The notes beneath the pieces were generated by a model. The model saw nothing but the letters and a program-made list of their open reading frames with translations. It searched no databases and was not told the origin of the DNA. The translations under genes and the position numbers were made by a program. Positions 35,106 through 45,549 of a stretch of DNA of 64,000 nucleotides are shown piece by piece. Where the stretch lies: assembly GCF_035594125.1 (NCBI RefSeq), contig NC_087178.1, positions 3,371,001 through 3,435,000 on the forward strand. The letters are read 5' to 3'. Numbering within the stretch: position 1 is the first letter of the stretch; each line of letters starts with the position of its first letter. The stretch is from Scylla paramamosain. Taxonomy: Eukaryota > Arthropoda > Malacostraca > Decapoda > Portunidae.

Positions 35106-35383
35106 AAGGAAAAGAAAAAGAAAAAGAGACGAATGGAAGATTAGATTATCCACATCGAATTGAGAACCATCTGGGTGTGCGGCAGGGACCCTAACATAGT
35201 TTCTGCTCCACGACCAATCAGGGCGAAGCGTTGTTCTGGCCAATCAGCGAGCCCCTTGCAGGGTGACGCCATCATACGTCGAGTGAGTGTCTTTTGCTAT
35301 TTTTCGAAGCTCCGAGTCGCGTATTGATTGATGTTTCGCTCGTGTCTTTTGTACCTGCCTTCTGTCTGTCCCTGTGTTGTTGT

Positions 35384-35387
<4 letters not shown>

Positions 35388-35416
<29 letters not shown>
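35388..35416 (+). repeat. (CT)n microsatellite, short
   Basis: A CT run of about 29 bp. Confidence 0.95.
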
Positions 35417-35418
<2 letters not shown>

Positions 35419-35489
35419 ATCACGAAGCCCTTTGTGAGAGTGAAAGATAGGAAGTAATTAAGTAGTAGGTACTCGTTTTGTATCAGTTT

Positions 35490-35490
<1 letters not shown>

Positions 35491-35548
<58 letters not shown>
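35491..35548 (+). repeat. (CT)n microsatellite, 58 bp
   Basis: A perfect CT run. A short (CGCCT)n pentamer run follows at 35,609-35,633 and (CA)n at 35,711-35,735. Confidence 0.96.
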
Positions 35549-35551
<3 letters not shown>

Positions 35552-36114
35552 ATTTTATAAAGTATCTAATAATGAGATCCTCTAACATTCAGGTTGATTC
35601 GTACTCGTCTCGCCTCGCCTCGCCTCGCCTCGTCTTCAGTTCCGTGCAATATTACGTAGATCCTCCTGAGCCACCTGCTTTACACGGACAGCCTATTAGT
35701 TAACTAGAAACACACACACACACACATACACACACGGTTAATTGGCCACCGTCGGTCAGTCTTCTTCCATGTCCGCCTCGGCTACATACACTCGCAGCGT
35801 CCCGTCAGGTCACCAACGCTCCCTACCTCGTCTCTCAGGTGTGTATGATAATTAGCCTTCATCTCCCACAGCCAGCCAGGTACTCACAGTCTCACATCCG
35901 GACAGGTAGTGTGTCATGATTTACTCGCTGCACATAAAGTAATTGGCAAAATGTGTCTATTGTGTGTTTTAGTATCATTGGAGCCTTTTGCGTGTATCGT
36001 GTCCTTGTTGTATGTTCAGGTTGTTACTGTCTCTTAGAATGTGCGGAAAAGATTCGACAGATGCTGCGTGAGCCGGGTCGAGGTGGTGTGTTAAGCTGTT
36101 GAAGTGTTTTAGTT

Positions 36115-36282
36115 GCATGTTTATTGCGTGTGAACTTGGCTTATCATTATTCGTGGTAAAAGAGAGGACAGCTGTTACGTGCCCCAACATGCGTGTCGAG
36201 ATGATGTCTTTGTGGAAACATTCTTTACATATGAACTTGTGGTATCACGAGGAAAACTATGACAGTTGTTACATGCACGAGT
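36115..36282 (+). repeat. Imperfect tandem duplication, about 105-bp period
   Basis: gtgaacttggcttatcatta...gacagctgttacgtgc recurs as atgaacttgtggtatcacga...gacagttgttacatgc. The copies differ by scattered substitutions. Confidence 0.55.
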
Positions 36283-36287
36283 AAGGA

Positions 36288-36496
36288 TCACGTTCCGAAA
36301 CACTTCTGCGCCACATCTCCACTACATTGAGTCTGGTTGAAATTACACAGTTTTAGAGATGTTTTTTTTGTAGTTATAGTGACAGATTAACGAGATTTCT
36401 AGATAACTAACAGGAGAAACACTCTTGAGAACCTGGCTAATCATCTGTGGCTTTGGAAGAGTCATGGTGAGAGCAAAGCCTTTCTGAATACAGGCC
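36288..36496 (+). mobile_element. MITE family A, copy 3 (most complete)
   Basis: Starts cacgttccgaaacacttctg and ends aaagcctttctgaatacaggcc. The right end is the reverse complement of the left end of copy 2 (ggcctgtattctgaaacgctt) with a few mismatches, so the family has terminal inverted repeats of about 20 bp. The interior has no coding potential. Confidence 0.7.
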
Positions 36497-36855
36497 TAAC
36501 ACGCAGGTTGGGGTGTAGAGAGGCACTCCACCACAATAAACTGCGTCACTCCTGCGGGTTAAGTTACTTTTTTGCCGGCTGTTCACCTGCCCCTTAATTT
36601 CACCTGTCCTAACTTTTCCTGTGGGTACGCGCGTGGTGTCCGTCAGGGCGGGGAAGCACGAGCGCCTTTCTGTGGCAGGTGGCGGCAGAATCTGTTAATT
36701 TGTTATTCACAGCCACGCAGTTCTGTCATTTTGCTATCAATCATTAAATGGTCGTTGGCGGGGAGGAGGGGAGGAGGGGAAGGGTGGTATTACCTTTCTA
36801 TATTAACCTCAAATGGTTGTGATGGATGATTAATTGTAGGGTAGAGTTTGTGTTT
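36497..36855. other. Mixed intergenic DNA, no gene seen
   Basis: Includes a short ggggaggagggg repeat at 36,760-36,785. No feature was supported. Confidence 0.4.
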
Positions 36856-36859
36856 TAAA

Positions 36860-37165
36860 AGTCCTGACAATGCTACAATTTTTTTTTTTTAGGTGAATTG
36901 CAGGAAACTATACAGATGAAAATGGTAAAAAGGAATGCCCTCTTAAGTTTCCTTTAGTGATAACGATGAGAGTGATGGCAGAATTTTCTTATTTAAAATG
37001 CTTGAAAATGCGACCGTTTTTTTTCTATATTGAAACGTAAATACGAGAAAACATACTCTTGAAAAATAAAAACGTATTCTTGCGTTATTCATCAGTGCCA
37101 ATAACGATAATAAGAACAGTAACAGAGTATTGTATTAGAAACCCTTGAAAATGCTACAATTCTTG
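36860..37165 (+). repeat. Degenerate tandem array, about 140-bp period, three copies
   Basis: tcctgacaatgctacaattt (36,862), gcttgaaaatgcgaccgttt (36,999) and cccttgaaaatgctacaatt (37,141) start successive degenerate units. Other shared blocks are ataacgat and tattaga/tatttaaa. Confidence 0.55.
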
Positions 37166-37599
37166 CCCAGCGTAGTCAAAAAGCTTCCTATATGGGAAAA
37201 AAAAAGTTACCTTCACTGTAAATTTTCCTCCATATGTTCCTTTCTGCAGCGCCACTCATAACTGCGTCCCTTGAGCTTTACCTGCCTCACCTATGGAGGA
37301 TACCTGAGTAATTAACATTCCCAACATGCCATAAGGGACCATTTTCCTCTCTTTCATTCATCCGGCACATATTTCATCGTCCACAGAGAATTAATGGCAC
37401 GAGGAGAAAAGAAGTTTCTGAGGACAAGCCCAAGTTATCTCATTAAAATTATGGCCCCGTTGGCTTCTGGTCAATTTCAGATTAATCAGCACCAAAAAGC
37501 AATTAGTCCAAGTTGGTTACGTGCTGAGTAATTGTCCCAAGTTTGCCCCGTGGATTCTTTCTGTCGTGTTTGATTTAGCTATCGAGAAAACTGAGGCAC

Positions 37600-37785
37600 C
37601 CACACTCACGGACACACACACTCAAACACCAGGACACACACGCTCACACATGCACCCGCTCTCACATGCCTGCTCTCTCACTCACGCACACACACACACA
37701 CACACACACACGTGCTCGCATTCACACATGCACGCACGCACGCACTCACACCGAAACTGACACACACACACACACACACACACAT
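37600..37785 (+). repeat. Imperfect CA-rich repeats
   Basis: cacacacactc and cacacacg units with perfect (CA)n stretches at 37,686-37,710 and 37,763-37,783. The rest of 37,165-37,600 shows no supported feature. Confidence 0.8.
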
Positions 37786-37954
37786 TCACGGTAATATGTA
37801 AGAGCAGTTTTGCTTTTGAAAGTATTTCCGAAGTAAAAACAAATTAATAAAAAAAAGAAAGGAAAGAAAGCAATCGTCGATCTGCTAGACAAGATTTATT
37901 TTAGGAAACAAGCTGTTACTATTTTAACCACCATCAGCCCCAATACCAGAACTA

Positions 37955-38009
37955 ACAACAACAAAAACAACAACAACAACAATAACAACAACAACAACAA
38001 CAACAACAA
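37955..38009 (+). repeat. (AAC)n microsatellite, 55 bp
   Basis: AAC triplets with one AAT. Confidence 0.93.
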
Positions 38010-38176
38010 ACTTTGCCGCCTCCCACCACGAAAACAAAAAACAGAAACAACAATTTACTTTCGCCGCACAAAGTCTTAAGTTCTTTTGGTGCACAGGAGC
38101 GGCGCGTGAGCGGCATAACTTTAACAGGATCTCTTTGCATTACGTTGTGTCTGTGTATAAGAATGACTGTTAACAG

Positions 38177-38187
38177 TAATAATAATA

Positions 38188-38233
<46 letters not shown>
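38177..38233 (+). repeat. (AAT)n microsatellite, 57 bp
   Basis: AAT triplets with one missing base near 38,191. It abuts the left end of a MITE family C copy. Confidence 0.95.
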
Positions 38234-38239
38234 CTCAAT

Positions 38240-38448
38240 CATTTCAGCACGATATGAAACAATTAACAGCACCAAGGGTAATGTATGAAATTTTTATAAG
38301 CGTCTATAAGAAAGAAGGGGTTTAAAAAGAATAAATTTTGCAATTTCTAGCCAGTTTAATGATTGGAAGTGGTTGCGGAACAAGTAAAGATATCTCGGTG
38401 ATTAGTAATTAAGGAGAGATGTACCAAATAGCTGTGAAAGCATTAAGT
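38240..38448 (+). mobile_element. MITE family C, diverged copy
   Basis: tttcagcacgatatgaaaca, ctataagaaagaa, ttttgcaatttctagccag and gaagtggttg occur in the same order as in the copy at 51,286. The terminal repeats are degraded. Confidence 0.5.
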
Positions 38449-38449
38449 A

Positions 38450-39179
38450 ACCAATATACCTGGCAAAAATAATTAAGACTATTAATGTGATTAAAAAAAA
38501 TACCTAAAAGACGCAAAAGGACAATACAATAACCTATATACAAGGACAAAAAAAAAAAAAAAATGAAAATATTACCTTTAATAAACTACACACACGAAGT
38601 AAATAACCTAGAAGAGTACTAATCAAAATCCAGCCCAAGGAAGCAGTTTACCTGAAGATTAATTAAGAGCAACAGGTGATTAGGCGCCGAACGATCTCCT
38701 TTCAATTTCACCTTCGAGATTAACCAGGCACACGAGAGGGCACCAACAGGACGCGAGGGGAAGGTGTGAGAGGCAGGTACAGGAAGCTCTTCTGACTCTG
38801 AGGTGAGCGGCGGGTGCTAGGAGAGGCTGGAAAAGGGAGGAGGGAGATGGAGAGTCAGGAATTGGGACGTGCGGGGAGTGATGTAAGAGGTGAATGGAGG
38901 GAAAGGGAAGATTTGGGAGTGGGTGGGACGAAAAGAGTGAGAATTCATGCATAGAAAGAGAGAGAGAGAGAGAGAGAGAATTTCAATTTTAAAGAGGAAT
39001 TTTAAGCGGTAAAGGGTGAAGGATAAAGAAATGGTTACAAGGAAGAAGAAGAAGAAAAGAGATTTGAAACGCAGGGAGGAAGGGAACAGGTAGAATGACA
39101 TTTCTGAGACACCGAGAAGGGAGAGAAGCATTCCAGGTATCCCTGGTAATTTGTGGATGAGGTGGACGCAGGTGTAGCC
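38450..39179. other. Mixed intergenic DNA, no gene seen
   Basis: AT-rich to 38,640, then purine-rich with a short (GA)n at 38,956-38,978. Long minus frames are composition-driven. Confidence 0.45.
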
Positions 39180-39243
39180 AGAGGAGGAGGAGCAGCAGGA
39201 GAAGCAGCAGCAGCAGGAGGAGGAGGAGGAGGAGGAGGAGGAG
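39180..39243 (+). repeat. (GGA)n/(GCA)n microsatellite
   Basis: GGA triplets with a central block of AGC triplets, ending in a clean GGA run. Confidence 0.93.
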
Positions 39244-39397
39244 TATGAAGGATACTGTCACGCCTTTAATCATCCAGGAAAGTTACATGTCCTTCAGCAA
39301 TTAGTGGACAGTATCTGGGCTGAGAGGAAAAGTGATAGGATATATTGGGTGAGAGAAGGCAAGGAGTGATTGGACATGTGAAGGGAAAACCAATCAG

Positions 39398-39401
<4 letters not shown>

Positions 39402-39432
<31 letters not shown>
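39402..39432 (+). repeat. (GT)n microsatellite, 31 bp
   Basis: A perfect GT run. Confidence 0.95.
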
Positions 39433-39434
<2 letters not shown>

Positions 39435-41600
39435 CTTGTTATTACACCTGGCTGATTTACTCGCGTGTTCCTTTGAAGTTTTTATTAGTGTTTTTATTAG
39501 TAATTATGTTTTTTTGTTGAGAGATTATCACATTGTTCTTTTTTTTTATTTCCTGTTATTTAGATGGATGATTTTTTGTTCTCGTTCCCACCAGCAATAT
39601 AGCCAGGAATATAACACTTATCGTTTTTAAAACAAACCAGTCTCCAAACCTTCCAACATTATTATTACATTCCTGTAAATGTAAGACTTCCTTTATCATG
39701 TTAAGTAAACGCCGGATCTGGTACTTTTTGCCTGAATCCATAGCTTTGAATTAATCCCATTAAAGGATATAATGTGAAAATTATATACACGGCAAATTAC
39801 CTTTATTCTGTTTTGTTATTTTGCATGGTGTATTTTCTCTTCTTTACGTGTCACAGTGCTTGCTTGCTATTTATTCATTTTCATTTATTTATGTATTTAT
39901 TTATTATCTTACCGGCTGGCGCCTCGCATCTCACCTTCCTTCCCTTCCGTGTTGCATATTTTTCCATATCATGCTGTTCACAACTTCCATTAATTACATT
40001 TCACATTCCCTTTCTTTTAGCATACTTCACTCTCGAATTTTCTTCCGCCTTTCATCCCCTGCTCTGGAGAATACATGATTTACTTGCCCTTTTGATTCAG
40101 CCTTTCAAGTTTACTGTTTTATTACAATGGGTTTCCATCCTCCCCTCGCTCTAGTTTACATGAATTCCTTAGTTTCCTTCTCAAGTCTGCACGCCCTTCT
40201 GGCTCCCCTTGTGTCTGATTCCTCCGTCTGGAAGGACACGGGACCTCGAGGCGCAGAACACTGAGGAACTGAGGGAGACGGAACTGAGGGGCAGACAGGT
40301 AGACAGCGGACGGGCAGGCAGACACACAGACAGACAGACATACAGACAGACAGACAGCGGAGGAGACAAAGAAAGAGACAGGCAGCGGACGGACGAAGGA
40401 TCAGAGGTTAAGAAGCAAGGACAGGTAGACGCACAGAAAGGCAAAGAACGATAAACAGCTAGAAAGTTACAGTAGAGGAATGGACGGACGGACGGAGGCA
40501 AAGAAACGAACAGACAGCATACAGAGACAGGGGTGCTTATACAGCGACAAACAGATGCATACCAAGGAGTCTTCTCTCGAAGGAACGATGGAACTTTTAG
40601 AAGAGACCAATATACGTACTGCCTCGTATTTACAAGCTTTTGAAGCCCACCCACCGTACACTTTCCTTGTCTCGCTCCCCCCACTTGGCGCGCGGCAGCC
40701 GGAGGCAAGGCCGCGTGCTCATCAATATGCAGAAGGGAAAGCCGCGGAAGGCAGGGTTGTCTGTGGAAATTGTGTTTCGAACGGCGCCGGGAAAGTTAGA
40801 AAACAATGGAGAAGGATGGAGGGACGATGAGATAAATTCATGTCATTTACCTGATGAAAAAGGAGATTTGCAGCCATTATCGGCAACACGATGGATGTGC
40901 ATTTGATAATAGGGTGTTTTTTTTTACTGAGATAATGGTAAGAAAAATTTGCTTGAGGAAAAGATGACAGGTAATCTGAGCAAACCACCTACACGCGCAT
41001 CGGGAAGCGTGTGGCGACGGTGCACCAACAGACAAGAAGCGCTGCGTTTATTACACATTGATCATGTCTTATTGCGAGAGACGATACGCTTCAAGAAACA
41101 CATTGAGATGAGGGTCGTCTTACTTACCTGGTAATTGACATATGTATATGAGCACTTTAAGAGCCAGGTGGTAGAGTGTCGCCGGCGATAAGGAACCGAA
41201 GAACATAACGGATCGGTTTTAATCCTCCAGAACAGGACCACGTGACAATAACACCTCGCGCACAGAGGCTTCCACGCTCGCCCTGCTCCATGGAACGCCA
41301 TTATTGGACGTGATTGGCTCTCTTGTGTCGCTGGTGATGCACCCCAGGCAAAATGGGTTTCGATCACATGGAATATATACTAGTCATATACTGGTCATTA
41401 CTGCGTCTGAGAATGAGGAGCGTGGCTTGGGCAGCTGGTTAATGGATGTTGTGATGTTCCTCAGCCAAGGCGTTGGGCGTGACGTTCGTAGCACGCCACG
41501 ATGTGAGGATCATGCGCATTGGTGCTTCTTAGAACCTCCTCCCAGATTGTGCTCCCGTATGTCTTCGCCGTACTCCAGGTCAAGGCAAGGAGCAGAGAAC
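39435..41600. other. Intergenic DNA upstream of the lectin gene, no gene supported
   Basis: Contains a (CAGA)n stretch at 40,318-40,358 and a GC-richer patch at 40,660-40,800 with overlapping frames on both strands. No domain, signal peptide or splice chain could be supported. Confidence 0.4.
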
Positions 41601-41627
41601 ACTAACGAATACTTCTCCTCGTCTACT

Positions 41628-41661
41628 TCAGTGAAGCAACTTCATAACTACAAAGGAGTCT
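41628..41661 (+). promoter_or_regulatory. Candidate TATA-less core promoter (Inr plus DPE)
   Basis: TCAGT at 41,628-41,632 matches the arthropod initiator. Taking its A (41,630) as +1, agtct at +28 to +32 matches the DPE consensus RGWYV at four of five positions. There is no TATA box 25-35 bp upstream. It would give a 5' UTR of about 169 bases before the lectin start codon. Both motifs are short and could be chance. Confidence 0.3.
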
Positions 41662-41798
41662 TCTTCTTTTACTCTTTCTTTACTCATTGCAACATCAGCA
41701 AGTCTGGAGAGGCAGAGCTGTCCTGAACATCTCCCTCAGGCATCACAGTCCTCCTTGAAGCTCTCAGCCTCTCAGCAAGAACTCTGCAGCTCTCCGTC

Positions 41799-42572
41799 AT
41801 GACGCGTGTCTCGCTCCGCGGAGCGGTGTGTGTCTTGGCCTCGCTGCTGCTTCCTCTGCTGCTCCTACAAACACCTGCAAGCGACGCGACTATCATGTAT
41901 ATGTTTCACAAGGTGTTTGTGTCGCCAACAATGATAAACTCCTCAGACAGTGAAAGCCTCAGTCACGGCGAGGAGACCCGCCACGTTGGACGCTGTTCCG
42001 GCGCCTGCACCCTGCACGAGTGGTGTCAGCTGTGGTGCCGCACCTCGCCCTCCATCTGTACCCTCTATAACGCCTTGGTCATGCCAACCTACCGCGACGC
42101 CTCCCCGGATGATGCCCTCGTCTGCTACACTCGTCGGCCGATGGACCTCGCCACTGGAGCCAACCCTTTCATGGGCGACATGCATCAAGACTCAAACGTG
42201 ACAACCCTCGTGGACGGAATATACGACATGCAGCAAGAAAGTTGCTTCAAGACAAAGAAGGCTGAGGGACATCGGTGGTTCGTCCTCGACCTGGGAGACA
42301 AACGCAACTTTTCCCACGTTCGCCTCCGGGCACAGAATAATCGTATTGCCGAGAAAATGTTCTCTGAGGTTGAGGTTCGTATCGGGGACGAGCGCGTGAA
42401 GTTTCCTGACGAGTTCGCTTCTTATGCTCTCTTTGGAAAATTTATCGGGCCGGCGCATTCCAATCAAGAGGTCGATCTGACTGCCTCCCCTGCCGTCCAG
42501 GCGAGGTTCATTTCCGTCCAGAGGTTCGTCAGCCGTCAGCACTTCCAGGTGTGTCATGTTGAAGTGTTCTGA
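41799..42572 (+). CDS. Secreted lectin-like protein, PAN-like plus F5/8C (fucolectin-type) domain
   Basis: A complete 257-residue frame. Residues 1-30 are a signal peptide (hydrophobic core LASLLLPLLLL). Residues 64-110 form a cysteine-rich segment (C66, C70, C76, C80, C87, C109) resembling PAN/apple domains of crustacean proteins. Residues about 130-257 resemble a galactose-binding fold of the F5/8C or fucolectin/tachylectin-4 type: TTLVDGIYD near its start, WFVLDLGD and HVRLRAQNN in the core, and RFISVQRF then CHVEVF at the end, with C149 and C252 as a likely disulfide. N-glycosylation sequons are at N47, N133 and N170. Such proteins are expected to be secreted glycan-binding proteins, often linked to immunity, but function is inferred. 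The start has a purine at -3 and an in-frame stop at 41,724-41,726. No intron interrupts it and no neighbour suggests a cluster. Confidence 0.85.
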   Translation: MTRVSLRGAVCVLASLLLPLLLLQTPASDATIMYMFHKVFVSPTMINSSDSESLSHGEETRHVGRCSGACTLHEWCQLWCRTSPSICTLYNALVMPTYRDASPDDALVCYTRRPMDLATGANPFMGDMHQDSNVTTLVDGIYDMQQESCFKTKKAEGHRWFVLDLGDKRNFSHVRLRAQNNRIAEKMFSEVEVRIGDERVKFPDEFASYALFGKFIGPAHSNQEVDLTASPAVQARFISVQRFVSRQHFQVCHVEVF

Positions 42573-43090
42573 GGCTTGCAGGTGTGTAGGCGTCGTCATC
42601 GTGCGTGCAGTGCGTTACTTGCGTGCATTGTTTCGTGGAGGTTTGGAGGGACGCGTCGAGCTGTTGTAACTCTTTCATGGGAAGCATTCGTGTTCTTGTC
42701 TGTTTAGCGAGGTGGCTAAGAAAATTGCTTATATGTTTCTCACGCTTTTATTTGTTTTCCTTTCAAGATTTAATGAGAATACTTGTTCATTTATCACTGG
42801 AAAAAAAAAAAAAAGACAAGTTGTACTATATTATTTGTTACCTTTGTGTGGGGGCGGGGAAGGAAGCGTGTTGGTAATCAGTGAACTGTTAAGGAGCATC
42901 AAAAGAACTGACATCTTTCCTTCGCCCTTTCTATTCCGTAAGCAGCATCTTCACCTTATGAATTACTGTTGTGTTGCATCACCGGCGAATAATCAGCATT
43001 TCAATCATCCCTACCTTTATATATTCACTACAGTATATTGAAGATCAAATACCAGTTTTGCTCATTTCCCTTTAATATTTTGCATGTACC
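42573..43090 (+). other. Presumed 3' UTR and downstream DNA
   Basis: No AATAAA occurs in the first 500 bp after the stop. A run of about 15 A's lies at about 42,800-42,814, some 230 bp downstream, which could be a genomic poly(A) remnant of a retrocopy or just an A run. Confidence 0.35.

Positions 43091-43092
<2 letters not shown>

Positions 43093-43158
<66 letters not shown>
43093..43158 (+). repeat. (CA)n microsatellite, 66 bp
   Basis: A perfect AC run, the last long dinucleotide array before 54,540. Confidence 0.97.
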
Positions 43159-43159
<1 letters not shown>

Positions 43160-43160
<1 letters not shown>

Positions 43161-44690
43161 TCGAGGATTCGGGTCAATTTAATCTTGGAGTATTCACCGC
43201 ATCAGCTGGTATTGACTGCATCAGCTGACGGCAAGGCGATGTGATGATGTGCAAAACCTTACCATAAACAAATAATACGCCAGCCACCTAAATATGCAGC
43301 AGTTACCCCCCCACACCCCCACACCTCCACACCTCCACAGCCGCTGCCGGGATCACAAAGCCATCGTGAGGGGCAGAGTTAATCACGAGTTCTGGGTTGA
43401 TTTCTGGGCCAATGGACGCTCGTTACTCACATACACGGGTCGCTTTGGACTCCCATGATACAGTATCGCTCGCTACTCGTTGTCATCTGGTGTATGTGTG
43501 CTATCAGTGTGGTAGTCACAGTTGATGTCTCCAGTGTAAAATAGAAGGTAAATAAGTAAATACGCGAATAGATGGATGAAACAAGGGATGAAACAAGAGG
43601 TAGTTAGCTAAAAGAGAAAGAGGGTGCAAAGAGGTGTGAAAGGAACTGGGAGAAAACATGAAGATCGCCATTCCAGTTATTTTAGGGATGGATAGCGTTA
43701 AGTTAGGTTAGGTTAAGCTATTTCTTTATTTATGCATGTATGCTTCAAGGAGGAAAACCAAGGGCACGAAAAAAAAGAAAAAAAACTTTGGGTCGCTCCG
43801 AAGAAAGTAAATTAAGAAAGCAGAGAATTCTTAAGTGGGGGCCAGCAGTTTGCCTTAGGAAAATGAATAAATAGACAGAGTTCCACAGTTCATAATAGGT
43901 TTGATGAGACGAGCTGACCTTAACTAAATATCGTAGGATGACTGATTTTGTGATAAGGTGTTCTGTGACATGATTATAATCCACGTGAGAGTTGGGAGGT
44001 CAGAACACAGAGTAGGATCAGCATGGACACGCCCATTCAGTGTTCAAACTCCCCAGATGTGAATCGAGCCTCTCACTTCACACTCATACCATGCACTGGC
44101 ACGTCTGGTCATCAATCATTCCACTGCCATCCTTCATTCATCCACAGCACGCCCGCGGCCCGACCTGCTGTCTGTTACTCCCAATCCGTCTGTCTCTCGC
44201 CTAATTCTGGTTTGGTTTCATTGAGTTTACCCATCTTCCTTTATCTTCACCTCATCACCACATCATTGAAATTCCACCTTTTCATAGACGATCTTCCATT
44301 CCTTGTTTAATAGAAAATTCAGTCACCTAATGTTCCGTAATAATTATTGTGCTTCCCTTTGTAATTAATTATTGTGCTCCCCTTTGTAATTAGTAATAAT
44401 CACAAATGGATTTTTGAGGATTTGTTAAATAAACTTCCAATTCTGTGTAATAAATGTATCTGGGGGGGGGGACGATTTTTCACAGTAACATAAAATAGCG
44501 CAGTGCAGGATAAAATAATGAAAGAAAACGAAAAGAAAAACGTGATGGCTGATCCTCGAGTATTATGTTAGGCATCTTAGCGCTCCCCACTTCCTTGTGC
44601 TCCTCAGCTACGCATCACTGAGGTCTTAGTCTTCGTGATACCTTCAGACGCCCGGATAAACAGTCTTTACTACCATCAAAGGAAAGAAGG
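43160..44690. other. Intergenic DNA without long arrays, no gene seen
   Basis: Unique-looking sequence. Contains a telomere-like gttaggttaggttaag at 43,700-43,718, a direct repeat of taattattgtgcttcccttt (44,341 and 44,366), and a G run at 44,462-44,471. No exon was supported. Confidence 0.4.
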
Positions 44691-44699
44691 CTTATAGAT

Positions 44700-45300
44700 C
44701 CCGAGTCACTACGGCCTGGCGGAGTGAGGCGAGTGGTGTTATGGGCCACAGTCCTTTGCAACACTCACTAGAAGGAAACTAAAAGGAAACAATGTGCTGT
44801 GACGCCCTCTACATACTTCACCCAAGAAAAAAAAACTTATTTATCTCCTACGGCTTGCTGGAGTGAGGCGGGTGGTGCTCCAGGCCACATTCCCTCACCA
44901 TAAACACGTTCAAGAGAAAGTCTGTGGTGACAAACCCTGCATGCTGATACTTGCTTCTCAGGAAAGGTTTGGATTGCATTTTTAAACATTTCGTCGGCTT
45001 AACTCGACAAGTTGCAACAATCTCTGCTGGTGGTTACGAGAGTTTTCATGGGTGTTTTCAATATTCTTGTGATAGTTTGATGAAGAATTCGGCAATATCA
45101 GTAGGAAATACAATATACACTCCTGATACCCCGTGGAATCTTGTTAGCAACTTTTGAAAATAGCTTTTACGGCAGTCCAACCCAAAGCGCTTCAAAATAT
45201 GTTAGATTCTTATTTGTCTCTGCATTCTGCTGGCGTGGGTCGAGCAGTGTTGCGGCCATGTCCAGATTCTCTTAGAAAATAATGCCACAGCAAACTAAAT
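44700..45300 (+). repeat. Three-copy dispersed/tandem repeat
   Basis: ggcctggcggagtgaggcgagtggtgtt...gggccacagtcc (44,712) recurs as gcttgctggagtgaggcgggtggtgctccaggccacattcc (44,852) and, weaker, as attctgctggcgtgggtcgagcagtgttgcggccatgtcc (45,225). Each is followed by a purine-rich block and a gtgctgtgacgcc or tgtggtgacaaac block. Confidence 0.55.
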
Positions 45301-45411
45301 TTCCAAAGATGTTCAACTTTAAATATTGATGCCGAAAGCTTTTACGAATTCTGAGACCGCATTCTCTTCGTTTCAGCAGCTTACTAACCTATTTATATAT
45401 AACAGACTGTA

Positions 45412-45549
45412 GTGGAAATTATTGGCAGTTTTTAAGCATATTTTTGGAACTGAGATTCTGTGTCAATAATAAGTAAAAATATCCATGAGAACCCAACTAA
45501 TTACCTCCAGTGCAGTTAGGAGAACCCAAACCGTTTCAGAACACGGCCC
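45412..45549 (+). mobile_element. MITE family A, diverged copy
   Basis: agtggaaattattggcagtttttaag, gagaacccaactaattacctc and aaaccgtttcagaacacggcc match the family's interior and right end in order. The left terminal repeat is not seen. Confidence 0.5.

Noticed and set aside
40181..40830. Overlapping 175-codon minus and 116-codon plus frames
   Set aside because: The minus frame is driven by (CAGA)n-type repeats (Cys/Leu/Ser/Val). Neither shows a conserved motif.
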